From: Paracentrotus lividus
Lineage: Eukaryota; Echinodermata; Echinoidea; Camarodonta; Echinidae
DNA: 64,000 nucleotides
Reading direction: 5' to 3'
NCBI GenBank assembly: GCA_940671915.1
Contig: CALNVZ010003426.1
Coordinates: 16,698,786-16,762,785 of the forward strand
In this document: piece by piece, positions 37,340 through 48,551 of the stretch
Numbering within the stretch: the stretch's first letter is position 1
Layout: each line of letters starts with the position of its first letter
Notes under the pieces: generated by a model
The model's database searches: none
What the model saw: the letters and a program-made list of their open reading frames with translations, nothing else
Told to the model about the DNA's origin: nothing
Made by a program: the position numbers and the translations under genes

Positions 37340-37415
37340 TGAGATGTGAATTGGTCTAACGTGCTCGTCAGCGCTCTCATGCAGGGGACCCAAGTTCGAA
37401 TCCCAACGAAGTCAC
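37340..37415 (+). other. tRNA-like sequence (B box AGTTCGAATCC), probably a relic
   Basis: TTGGTCTAACGTGCTCG resembles an A-box/D-arm and CAAGTTCGAATCCCAACG a T-arm. The stems are degenerate. It faces the other tRNA-like sequence in the same element. Confidence 0.45.
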
Positions 37416-37583
37416 GCCGTTTTTGCCCATTTTTGCTGAAAGTTCAGCTCACGTGAAAGTGCTAAAACAGCACTTTAGGTGCAGTTAAACAGCACTTTGA
37501 GTGCAGTCACTATGCAAGCACCTAAAAAGTGCTGATTTCAGCCCTTGAAGAGCTAAAAACAGCACTTCAGTTTTTAGAGTGTA

Positions 37584-39210
37584 CTACACATCTTCTGAAA
37601 TAAGTAAGCTTTGATGCATGGTTTGAAGTGTTCGATGATGTCCATTTAACGGTGCGAAGAACATAAAGAATCGAATGATTTCCAAAGGCGTGGATCAATA
37701 GATGAAAGTCTCCATTTCCCCTCTCTATATCATGAGACGTCATGGAGACTCATAAGACGTATCCGAGATTTCCCTGCGACAAGTCTCGGACCATTTCAAA
37801 TCCGTCTAATGGCAAGTGAGATACCACCATACGTTTGAAATATACAGAGCAAGTGTGGTTAGTCTAAAACGAGCTCAATACGTTGAGTTACATACGTTGA
37901 CTTATTTGCCCTAGCTCCAAACATGACTATGGATTGCAATAACGAAAACTTCATACCTCTGACACCACATTCGGTGGTGGAGGCATAAAACTAGCTAAAA
38001 CTCCCGATGGTAATTTAATTGGTTTAGTTTCCTGTCTATTAACTCATTATTATTGATTCATAGGGAGAAAAAAAGTGCATAAAATTCATCGTTGTTTCTA
38101 ATTTCCTCGTAATATAATAATTGCACTTATTTTGCCTTAAGCGATTCCGTGTTATTATGCATATTTTTTAATCAAAACAAACGCACGCACACATAGCTAA
38201 TAACCATGTTTGTTTCAAAGCAGGCGAGTAATGTACATTTTTAGATTAAAAATTTCAACGTAGTAAAATACTTAAACAAATATAAATGAAAAGCTTAAAA
38301 TAAATCAAATAAAGACGAACTAATTGTAATTCTTACCGTTCAATTATCTAATTTTTTTAAAAGAATTTTATTACAGGGTAATATGTTTATTCCAATATAA
38401 ATATATTATCTACAGATGTTGTCCTCAAAACACTGGGTTAAATAATAAATCTAATGAATATAAACATGGCGAAGTATTCCTTTCTATGTACAAGTTGCTG
38501 TTTGTTGTTTTTTTCTAATAAAATGATTTTTCAAGTCACGTTCGGCCTAGCTGCATTGATGCTATTTTTGCAGACCTGCAAATTACAAAAGAAATGAAAA
38601 TAATTAGTATTAATAATTATGTATGGTCAAATTTGCATCAATTATGGAAATAAATCATAATGCACCTGGATAATGATCATTGATTGAGAGAGAGAGAAAA
38701 AAAAAAGGTATATGACTCTTCTTTCTTCTGTTCAGGCCATTCTTTGTTTGCATGCATATTAAGAGTGTGTGCATTTCGATGGTGAAGGAGTGGTTCTGAA
38801 CATGGAAAACGCAAAATATTCATACACATTGAACATAATGAAGATTCCTTATGTTTGTTTTTAAAAAAAGTAGGGTCTGACCCATTTGCATTCGATTTTG
38901 AGAAATTTTCGTTATAAAAAGAAGCAAATAGTTTTTTTGGGAAAAAATGGAAATGCTATTAATTACAATTCCACACTTTAGAGAACGAGGATCCACTTAA
39001 CAGAGCAAAAGAGATCAAGATTAAGAAAGACTGGGTAGGTGATAACTGTATGGAAATAGCGATATGTAGACAAAGCGACAGTAATTAAAACAGAAGAAAA
39101 GATGGATAAACTCAGAATAATAATATATATACAATATCTACATGTTTATATTTCTTGTCAGTATTACGCGTCTGACATTTCACTCTGCTTCCTATGTCAT
39201 TCAACATACA
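37584..39210. other. No gene seen
   Basis: AT-rich DNA downstream of the minus-strand terminal exon. Nothing recognisable beyond short simple repeats. Confidence 0.5.
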
Positions 39211-39516
39211 TCAATTTATTTAATTTTCCATGAAGATGATATTGAAATAAAAGCGTCTGACAGATGAAACTGGGTAAAATTGACTGAGAGTTTGACTATA
39301 GATGGCGCTATTGATTTCGAAAGAGAGTATGTGCAGAGTTTTTGCTCAACAATGATGTTGGCCAAAATAGAATTATAAGATAACGAAGCAGGATTTGAAA
39401 CATATACTTTTTGATCGATATTCTACGACTTGTCCACATTAGAACAAACAACTGTCTGGGCAACAAAATAATTACATCACTTTTGCGCGCTATTCAAAAT
39501 GACAGTTACAAGATTA

Positions 39517-39650
39517 TCATTTCAGTTGAGAAATACCTTCACGTTTAACGTAATCCATTATGTCTCTCAAAACATCGTTTGATTCAGCGGCGTTTGCCTC
39601 CAAAGGAGTGTTGTCTATAAGTTGGGCGTCTCCAAAGGCATCGTTGATTT
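39517..39650 (-). CDS. Terminal exon of an unidentified, probably secreted precursor
   Basis: On the minus strand a strong acceptor (a long T-rich tract ending TTTTCATTAG) is followed by a phase-1 continuation encoding 43 residues: INDAFGDAQLIDNTPLEANA, AESNDVLRDIMDYV, KREGISQLK, then a stop. The composition is protein-like, with an acidic first half, an amphipathic DVLRDIMDYV helix, a KR dibasic site and a short basic tail (EGISQLK). The dibasic site and small size suggest a peptide precursor, but I do not recognise the family. Minus-strand AATAAA lies about 300 bases downstream (about 39210). The signal-peptide exon at 47301-47387 is on the same strand but ends in phase 0, so at least one middle exon would be needed to join them. 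Confidence 0.55.
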
Positions 39651-40026
39651 CTAATGAAAAAAAAACAACAAACAAACAAAAACAAAAGCAAAAACAAAAA
39701 CAATCAAAGTTATAATTGATTCAAAGTGCAAATCATTTACTCAGAATATTATAAAAATGTTTGGTGGGGTGTTTTATTTTATTCTGTGTCATTTGGTGTT
39801 TTATTCCACACGGATTTATTCGCCTGTTAGGTCACGCGCGATGTATCCATGAATAATCTACAAATAATGTTCACATGTGAATACATACATGTAAGGAAAT
39901 GAAATAACCTTAGAAAATAATGATCATTTTAACAATGTGCTTATTTAAGTATACAATCGACATTACTTAACACAATAAAACATGTTTCCGATATTAGATA
40001 TTTTAATGCATTTTACAAAAAAAAAA

Positions 40027-40057
<31 letters not shown>

Positions 40058-40862
40058 AAATAAATCAATCAATGATAAAGGAAAGTAAACAGGAAATTAT
40101 TCCTGAAATAAGATTTAGTGTAGGTGAAGCAGACCAATAACACACTTCTTTATGTAAAAGTCTGAATAAAATCCATTCAGTGTCCTGATTAGGGGAAATT
40201 ACTTGCAAGGCCAGACACCCTCTAAACTCTTTATGCTGTGTTTATCACACATAATAAATTAGCCTTGCTTATGGTTCCTGATGAAATTATAAATCTATTG
40301 CAGAGAGTCATTTAAATAACCATGGAGCTGATTATGTCATACAAGTAATATGTGTTTTTCAGAAATTACCGAACCGAAGGATTATGCTCCTGCGTTGAGG
40401 CTTGGAAATCTTTTCAGTTTGTTTTGTCCATTTTCTACCAAGGCACATATATATGAATTATTCTTTCTCGAGCTTGTCATGAATATTACATTTCAATATC
40501 ATCGAATCCGCAAGGCTAGCTTAGGGTCACCACCGATTCGCTCCAAAAGTATCACCGTTGTAATCCCTCTACTATCCAAACCCCTGATTATGTTTCGAAT
40601 TAAGACAGGAGGATCACCTTATTTGAGATAGATCCTCACTTACACCTTGGCCATGCAACTACCATGACTATTTATATTTTGCAAATCGTTTGGACTGAGT
40701 CTATGTTCTCTTGGGGATAATTATAATTGCAAAGTAAAAGCCTAGTTGCGCATCGTAAATTGGAGCCGTGCAAAATAAATTGAATGATCAGCATTATTTT
40801 GGGTTGAGATACAACTATACGTTATGGTACAATTGCCCTGTCTCCTTTACTCTGTTAACTCT

Positions 40863-41159
40863 TACACCGTACAAACGCTGTTTGAATTTTTCGAACAACT
40901 CACAGTGTTGTTTAAGCAGGTCGCTGTAACAAATCAGGTTTAAGATTCAAAACAACGTTGTTCAAATTTGGTGCATTTTTAAACAGCCACCGTTGAAATT
41001 CAGGCCCCAAAGTAAATTTATAATTTCGGTAATTTTTGTTTCAAATTTGTATTACGTTGTTTAACAATAATAATTTAGAAAATAGAAGTTCTTAGAGTGA
41101 CAGGCTTAAAAAACACTTTTAGTTGATTAAGATATTTTTAACATCGTTTTTAGGGTGTA
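40863..41159. mobile_element. 297 bp MITE with TACACC-type ends
   Basis: The left end TACACCGTACAAACGCTGTT matches the reverse complement of the right end (AACATCGTTTTTAGGGTGTA) with a few changes. The interior has AACAACGTTGTT palindromes. The ends resemble the TACACTCTAAAAAC ends at 37039. Confidence 0.55.
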
Positions 41160-42636
41160 GTACAGAGTTTACCATAGACTTACGATTATACCGTAAAATG
41201 TATTGTAGCTTCTATGTAACAGGGTACAAGACTATCAGGGGTGAGCAAAAATAAACATCGATGTCATAATATTTTCCGTTGTTTTACTTTATAACTTGTG
41301 TAAAAACCGAATTATGTAGAATTGTAATGAGGATAGGCCTATTTATTCTAACAAGTCCTGAAAAGAGCTCGCCCTTTGACTATTTAATGCATTATGGATG
41401 GTGTTATACTTGCCTTCTGGGCTTAGCACAAAATCCCAGTCCCTCTTTCCTGTCCCTTCAAGATGAATGAATGGATAAAGCAACATAAGCAATGATTAAT
41501 AATAGACGATAATGCATAGTAAAACAAAGGTAGGTGAAAAAAGGAGATAATATACAACTCGGGTGATAGAGAGAGGTACGATAGAGTGTGGACTGTAGAG
41601 TAGGTGTTGGAAGAAGAAGCGAGAACGGCCTGAAAGTATAGGTTTACAATTGAGGGTTGGAAGATCAAAACAAGTTAAAATGTAGATAGAGAAAGGGATA
41701 AAGAGCTAAAACATAAGTCGCATTGATATTAATATTTCTTCTTGTTTGTTTCTTTGTTTGTTCCTTTTTTTAACATAATTTATGTCTATTATTTTTCTAA
41801 AGAATAAAAAAGGAAATTGATATCAACCCCATTAACATAATTATTTTAATTTGTCTTACATAAGTTCGTTAATGATAGTTTGAGAATATTTGACATAACA
41901 TGTAAGAGGTTATCGCATCTTTCTTCTTTTCAGCAGATCGGTCGGTTACAAAAAGGAAAAAAGGCGATCTCACACACACATAAATTTGTTATGAATATGA
42001 CCAGACCATCTATTGCAAACCAGAAGGGTGGTGTGCTTTCCTCAATGTTGCGCCCTAGTGCGGCAAACACATGTACACAACGCAATACCAGCGCATTGTA
42101 ATTTGTGAAAATTGCCGACAGCGCGCACACAGAGCGTATATGATAGACAACACATGTTAAGATACGCAACGAATGCACATCGTTGGCTAAGCGCGCTCGA
42201 CGAATGAAGCCGCACGCACAACGCTTATAATTATGTCCTTTGGCCATGCATCGTACATGTGACTGCACCATTACTCTTGCTCTAATAGCTGCTGTACATG
42301 AGATAAATATTAAGCTTACCAATTAACCCTCCTGGTCGTGGGCCCCACACCGGTACTGAGTAAGGAAGACATTCACACAAAATGTGGAAAAATAAACATA
42401 AATTAATTTGCTGAAAATTTGTATATCAACTGTATTCCATTATTACAATTATATTTTAGATGTTGTAAGTGCCGAATAAAATCATGATAATGGTGAATCA
42501 TTTCACATAAATGCGTCTTTATTGCCAGGTAGAATATTAAGTTTTAGGGCGTTATTGGTGATACTTTGTACATTGAGGGCGTTGTAAATTTAAATGTATG
42601 CAAAAAAAAATCCTGACTTGAATATGTCACGCTGTA

Positions 42637-43015
42637 CAGGCCCGTAACCAGGGGGGTTCGGGGGGTTCGAACGAACCCCCCGCTGACGACCAAAGGTCCG
42701 CTTCACAAAAAAAAAAAAAAAAAATGGATAAATGTATTTTTTTGTGCTCATCAATTTTTTAGGCCGATCGAACGACCTTAGCCAACCCCTATAGCTGATA
42801 AATGGTACTCTTCTTGAGGCCGAAGGCAATTTTTTTTTGAACACCTACCCCCCCCCCCCCCCCCCCCCCCGCTTATCGCACGACCAGCGTGACGTCAAAA
42901 AATTTTAATGTACCTTTTTGCTCGCCCGACGTGACGTGAAAAAATTTTGATGTACCTTTTGGTCCACTTTTTGCAGATTTCGAACCCTCCCGTAAAAATC
43001 CTAGTTACGGGCCTG
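42637..43015. mobile_element. 379 bp CAGGCCCGTA element
   Basis: The ends are CAGGCCCGTAACCAGG and its inverse (CCTAGTTACGGGCCTG), with CTGTA repeated directly at both flanks as a likely target duplication. A related copy in the opposite orientation starts at 5211. The body includes a run of about 20 Cs and paired ACGTGACGTCAAAAAATTTT-like blocks. Confidence 0.75.
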
Positions 43016-43639
43016 CTGTATCTTTATCTGTCACTAAGTCTCTCAATTCTGATCTTTTTAATTATTTTCCAATAATATCTACCTATTTTGAACAAATTGG
43101 AAGAATGTGCTTTAGCGTTTGAAAATGAATTATATTTATTTTTATCATAGAACTATATTTTCTCACCCATTCGTTTTCTACCGACCCTTTGTCGAGAATT
43201 CCATGCTCTTGTTTGTATGTTTGTTGTTCCATCATCTCTTACTGTCGGACCATCTGTTTTTAATTAACGCAAATTAAGATTTAAAGAAAAAAAAATGTTA
43301 ACGGGAGAAAAAAAATAGTTATTCGTCTTTTACGGAAGAAATATAATAAAATGACGGAATACCTATTTGGCTATATTGAAACAGGAGCATCATTATCATT
43401 CACTTTCTAATCCAATACTTTTTAATCAAAAGTACAACATATGTCATTAATCATGTTAATACAACAAATGAAGAATTTAGTGGAATACAAGGGTTTGCAT
43501 ATTTCAAACTATCCTGCACATCACATATTTTTGAATTTCAGATTCAAACTGGCTGGAGTTGATTTTTAAGGCAGGAGAAGCATGTGTGATAAATTTCAGT
43601 AATTTTATGCTTATTGATCTCCGATAATCAATAAGCCGG

Positions 43640-44520
43640 AAGTTGGACTTAGGTACTTCGTCCACTAAAAATCATTAAGTTTACGAAATGGGGCTTCCTG
43701 GTCGGGGCAATGCATTTTATATATATATTTTTTTTAATTTATTTATTTATTTATTTTTTTTTAAGTTTAAAGCAAAACTAAATCATTCTCTTAATTTCAC
43801 CATATTTGTAAGTAACATTGATGAATGTATAGACCCTATATATTTTTTTTTTATTATTTGAGGGGGGTGCCAATATCATTTTTTTTAATACAATTTTGGG
43901 GCACCTTTTTTATGAAATAAAGCATGCGCGGATCCCCCTGGTTCTGCGCCTATCGGATATAATTACAAGAAAGGTCATTTACTCTTTTCTAGCACTATAC
44001 TTAAACGTTTTGGAATATAAGTGTGTGTGTNNNNNNNNNNNNNNNNNTATAATTTAAGTACACAATTTGTGGTTCATAATAAACTATTATTCCTACCCTA
44101 CTTAGAAACACACTGCCTATGAGTTTGTTCTACCCCCGCCCCCATAAAAAAAACACCCCCATACACACACACACACACACATACACATTGCTTTCAGCCA
44201 AATGTTGGTAAAAAAATTTCTGGGGTATCCCAATCTAAAAATAGGCGGAGCTGTCCCCATCTCCCTTCCCCTAACGAAATCTTTGACCCGAGCTTGGGTG
44301 GACTTAGGTACTTCTTCCACTAAAACTTTGGACTTGGGTACTTCTTCCACTAAAAATCCTCAAGTTTTTGAAATGGGGGTTTCCGGTTTGGGGCACTTAG
44401 GATTTCATATTTTTCAAAACTGACTCTTGCACCAGTTTTCTGATGGTGTATACATACATTTTATCAAATATAACTCATTTTTGAAAAAAATGTGACTTAA
44501 GTACTTCTTCCACTAGACTC
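43640..44520. repeat. Dispersed direct repeats GACTTAGGTACTTCTTCCAC
   Basis: At least four copies: about 43646, 44299, 44332 and 44491. The copies at 43646 and 44332 extend together through TAAAAATC..AAGTTT..GAAATGGGG..TTCC..TGG-GGCA, indicating duplication of a longer unit. An assembly gap lies between them. Confidence 0.7.
44031..44047. other. Assembly gap (17 N)
   Basis: Seventeen Ns directly after a GTGTGTGTGT run. The true length is unknown and a collapsed microsatellite is likely. Confidence 1.
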
Positions 44521-44651
44521 TTCAAATACAGTTGTTGATATTAATTTTACTCTCATAATGTGGAATAAAATTATTAGACCTACATCATTTAAATATGTAT
44601 AAATGAAAAAAAAAAAATGTGTTCCTGTCATTTTATAAGTCTCTACTAAAA

Positions 44652-44660
<9 letters not shown>

Positions 44661-44724
<64 letters not shown>
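44661..44724. repeat. TA microsatellite
   Basis: About 32 TA units flanked by poly-A runs. Other long TA runs lie at 5447-5480, 56583-56637 and 57032-57090. Confidence 0.95.
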
Positions 44725-44726
<2 letters not shown>

Positions 44727-45776
44727 TCTATATTTTAACGATTAAAAAAAAAAAAAAAAAAACATTTCATTACTAGTCCTTGCTTTATTTATTTTGTGGT
44801 TGTCATTTTGAATATAAGCATTATACTTACATCTGCTTTCTGTCATTTTTGTCCATCCGCGGTACTAAAACGGAAACGGAGATAAATGAAGAAGACACAT
44901 AAAAAAAAATACTTCAATATATCTTTTTGACGAGAAATAATACCATTCTGATATTTCTTCCGTTGCCAGAAGGCTATCATCTGGTTATAAATTGTGTTAA
45001 ATGAAATTCTATGGAAAACATTAACTCAAAATAATCGTCCTTAAAGCGCGTGACACACATCAACCAAAAAACAAGATGAAGAAGAAGAAGAAGAAAATAA
45101 CAACAACAACAAAGGAAACAAAAAAGGGGATCGGGAAACAACCCATTTCCAAAGTCAACAATAAATAACCCACCCTCCTCGTTTATGTTTATGTTTACGA
45201 CCACGATTTTAAACGCTTGTTTTTCTTTTCTTTTGCTTTTTTGTTTGTTTTTTTGAGGTTTGCCACCACAAGGTTACAATTAGCTACTCGTTGCGAGCAA
45301 ACATGTATAAGTTTAACTACTTTGTCCTAAGTGTTTAATTCGATATTAAGTGTTGTAACCCCCGGTGACTTGTCAATATTGCCCTTAATGTTGGCTATTG
45401 CTGTGGCGATATCCAAAGCAGTAGAACAACAAAAGGTTATTTCAGGATTTGTCTACGTATAATTGTGTCTCTTTTGTTTGAAAAGAGGTAATTAAGTCAC
45501 TGAATCCATTTACTTGAAAGAAAAAGGTTGAAGAGGGTATAGTCACCTGAAATTGATAAACTACCCACGTCGTATTGCTTAAACACGCCAATTTGGACGT
45601 ATTGACAATCATGCTGAACAAAGTTTCATCACAAATTATTTCTAAAAATGACGTTGGATATAATAATTAACTAGATCAAATACTTCTGGACTTGTTTTGT
45701 TGTGGTTTTTATTTTTCTTCGTTTTGTTTTTTGTTTTTTTATTATGTTTGTTAGTTTTGTTTTGTGTGTTTTTTTG

Positions 45777-45807
<31 letters not shown>

Positions 45808-47300
45808 TTTTTTTGGGGGGGGGGATTATAAACTTGTATTTGTATATTTGATTCGGTACCCACTCCTCAAATAGTTTAAGGTCCGAAATCCCACCCCCCC
45901 CCCCTTTCCCTATTGAACAAATTAACCAATAGTAAACGCTTGAAATGGTACATGTACAAGTAGCCCTGGTAATCAGATAAAAAGGCATAACGTATCCTTC
46001 TACCTTGGAGGTACGATACTTGGCCTGCTTGGGTGACGGGATCGGTGGTTATCATTGAATTTCATTTTGCCTACACAGGGAATTCGTACTACTATTATAC
46101 AGTTATGTGCGGTAGAAAGTTTAGAGTTGAATTACATGATTCATGAATATTTTGAAGCACACGGACGACCAAATTACTTTCATGTGTGTAAGAATAGTCT
46201 TAAGAAAGATTGGTAATTAAATATTATTGTATTGAATGTTTGTTGCATTCCTGCTTCTTAGACCAAAAAGCTAATGATATTTGTCTCCAACCAATTTGTG
46301 CAATAACCTGTTGGCCTTATTCACCTTTCGTTTAATTAATGTCCATTTGGTGCACTGTCTATTGGTCAATTCATGTACACACATATACATTTTTACAAAT
46401 GTCTAAAAGGTTTTGTAAAATACGAACTATATCATTCTGACGTAAATTCTAGACTGTTGAAAGTATATGGATAGAATTTACATCACTGGAGTTCCAAATA
46501 TACAAAATCTTGTAGACTTTTGCACACAAAAAAAAAAAAAAATAAATTAAATAAATAAATAAATACATAAAACAATCTATGTGCTGCAATTAAACACGAA
46601 ATGGACCAAGAATTCATGTCTGAATACAGGCATGCAATATAAAAAAAAATGGCTAATACTCCAATAACAACTAGACCAATGAAAAGTAAAACAAATATGT
46701 ATTCGATCCCCACCCCCCCCCCAAAAAAAAAAGAAAGAAAGAAAAGAAAACAACAACAAAACAAACAAAGAACAAGATGTAGACTTACTGGTATCAGACC
46801 ATAATAGAGTAAGCCCAAACGCTATTGAACCAAGTTGATATAAATTATATAAACCGACTCCACTTGTCAGAACTGAAAAATATTGTACCGTCCTCTATTT
46901 TTTTTCTTTAAATTTTCAAGCTGCTCTCATCTCCCCATTTGAAAATCCTGGACGATCTACTGATTGAATATTTTGTAAATGAAAATGCATTATGTTAAAT
47001 ATGAAAGGATAAATTTATAATATTTTAATGTAAAATGTCCATGCAATAAGTTCGGACCTCTTTTTCTGGCGTCAAAGCCTATAATTCATACTTAAGCGGT
47101 TTACTGAATGGTATGATATCGTTTCGCAAACAACGCGGTCCGCTATTATATATCCCATACGGATGTACTAAGCACTCTCTCAACAATACAAAGGTAGATA
47201 TCCGGTATACGTTGCCGCAATGCGTGTAACCGCGTGCGGAACGAGGGCACACCTCTCAGTAAGCCGCCTAATACAAACTCACCGTTGGTTTTTTCTTTAC

Positions 47301-47387
47301 CTGGCGGGGGTTGTCGGCAAAAGCCACTGCAATAATGACAGCCAGTAAGGTAATCCCGGCTGCCTTTAAACTGAACCCAAGCTTCAT
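47301..47387 (-). CDS. Signal-peptide exon of an unidentified secreted protein
   Basis: The minus strand encodes MKLGFSLKAAGITLLAVIIA-VAFADNPRQ: a basic start, a hydrophobic core at residues 11-22 and a typical VAFA|DN signal-peptidase site. Eight bases before the ATG is an acceptor (ttgtttaacag, exon start 47395), implying a 5'UTR exon upstream. The exon ends in phase 0 at CAG|GTAAAG. A second in-phase donor 18 bases on (ACG|GTGAGT, exon end 47283) would add VKKKPT and has the better consensus. The downstream partner is not identified. The terminal exon at 39517-39650 is a candidate but needs a linking exon. Confidence 0.6.
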
Positions 47388-48029
47388 CTCTAGATCTGTT
47401 AAACAATGGCATATATTTTGAATTAAAAAAAAGAAGGACATTAAAATGGAAAGATGAAATGTGTAATACAGGCTACCGGATGTCCTGAACTTGTTAGTTG
47501 TATATCTGAGAAGCAGTGCACTATATAAGGATTGCTGTAATTGCAAATTATTGAGGAAATGGAATTCAATTCATCCTTGGGTGACAATTTAGTTTCAGAT
47601 TGAAATAAACTCGTATATTGAACTTCCAATTATGAAATATCAACACACACAAACAAACAAACAAACAAACAAATGCTTTACATGTACTGTTCTTCAATTT
47701 TGTTTTCGATGAGTTAATATGAATATATCGACTGCGTGATGCGTTTAGTTTCTATTGATAGTGTCTTACATGATATTGTGGAACAGACGTTTATTATAAA
47801 GTACATACTTCACAATCATAATGTAATTACCAACTGATTTTTCATGCCAAAATTCATACTGGTCTGAAGTGTAATTGTAAAGTTGTAAAGTTTAATTATT
47901 TTGTCAAACATGCAGTGTCTAATAATAAACCCTGCAGACGCGGTAGTGTGCGCATTGTTAAGCGCGCGTGTGTATGTATGTGATTTTCTTATTCTTTGTT
48001 TTCGCTCTCCTTACGTATAATATATATAT

Positions 48030-48064
<35 letters not shown>

Positions 48065-48551
48065 ATCTATCCATCCCTTTTATTTCTCTTACCATGTGGG
48101 TGCTCCTTTCTCCGAGGCTTTGTTCTTATAATTCCTCTCTCTCCTTTTCCCTTACCTACTCTTTCACCTCGATCGGGTTTCAATGAGTATACACGAACGT
48201 ATCTCGTTTCCACACGAGCTTAGTTCAAGATGCCCTTGTTTGAAATCTAAACAATTGAATAATTAATAGGTCTCCGTCACGCCATTGTAAACGATGAGGA
48301 CGAAAATACATATATCACGGTGATACCGTCACATAAAACATATAGTAAGTGTATACACCTTGAGTCCGTATAACTTATTATTTAAGTTAAGAACATTGTG
48401 TGTGCGGTTGTGTACGCTTTAAAACTACGTTTATTATATTGCTTTATTTCGATGCAGTTGAATAAATATACGATTCACTAACTTTTGAAAATAAGAGCAT
48501 CCTAATTAATTATGATGTCGCGGTCCCACAGTTGTAAGTGCAACTGACCAA

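Larger units (their letters stand above)
37039..37583. mobile_element. 545 bp inverted-repeat element carrying two tRNA-like sequences
   Basis: The ends are TACACTCTAAAAACTGAAGT and its reverse complement. Both arms (about 110 bp) are dominated by inverted AGTGCT/AGCACT units. The centre holds two sequences with pol III A- and B-box matches in opposite orientation (37169-37245 minus, 37340-37415 plus). No protein is encoded. Confidence 0.75.
39651..47300 (-). other. Presumed intronic or intergenic interval of the minus-strand gene(s)
   Basis: I looked here for a minus-strand exon that starts in phase 0 and ends in phase 1 and found none convincing. The interval contains elements at 40863-41159 and 42637-43015, a family of GACTTAGGTACTTCTTCCAC repeats (43640-44510), an assembly gap, AT repeats and A/T-rich homopolymers. 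ORFs of 60-130 codons here (for example 41930-42322 minus) lack recognisable features. Confidence 0.4.

Noticed and set aside
40350-40631. 93-codon plus-strand ORF after a fair acceptor (tgtttttcag)
   Set aside because: No signal peptide, domain or donor with good consensus; the sequence (ITEPKDYAPALRLGNLF...) suggests nothing I can name. Possible exon but unsupported.
41930-42322. 130-codon minus-strand ORF
   Set aside because: Cysteine- and hydrophobic-rich translation without family resemblance and overlapping another ORF on the plus strand. Likely a less AT-rich repeat.
45380-45450. Signal-peptide-like stretch MLAIAVAISKAVEQQK on the plus strand, with an open frame on the minus strand (ALDIATAIANIKGNIDK)
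   Set aside because: The donor (AAAAG|GTTATT) is weak, no partner exon is evident, and coding potential on both strands at once is ambiguous.
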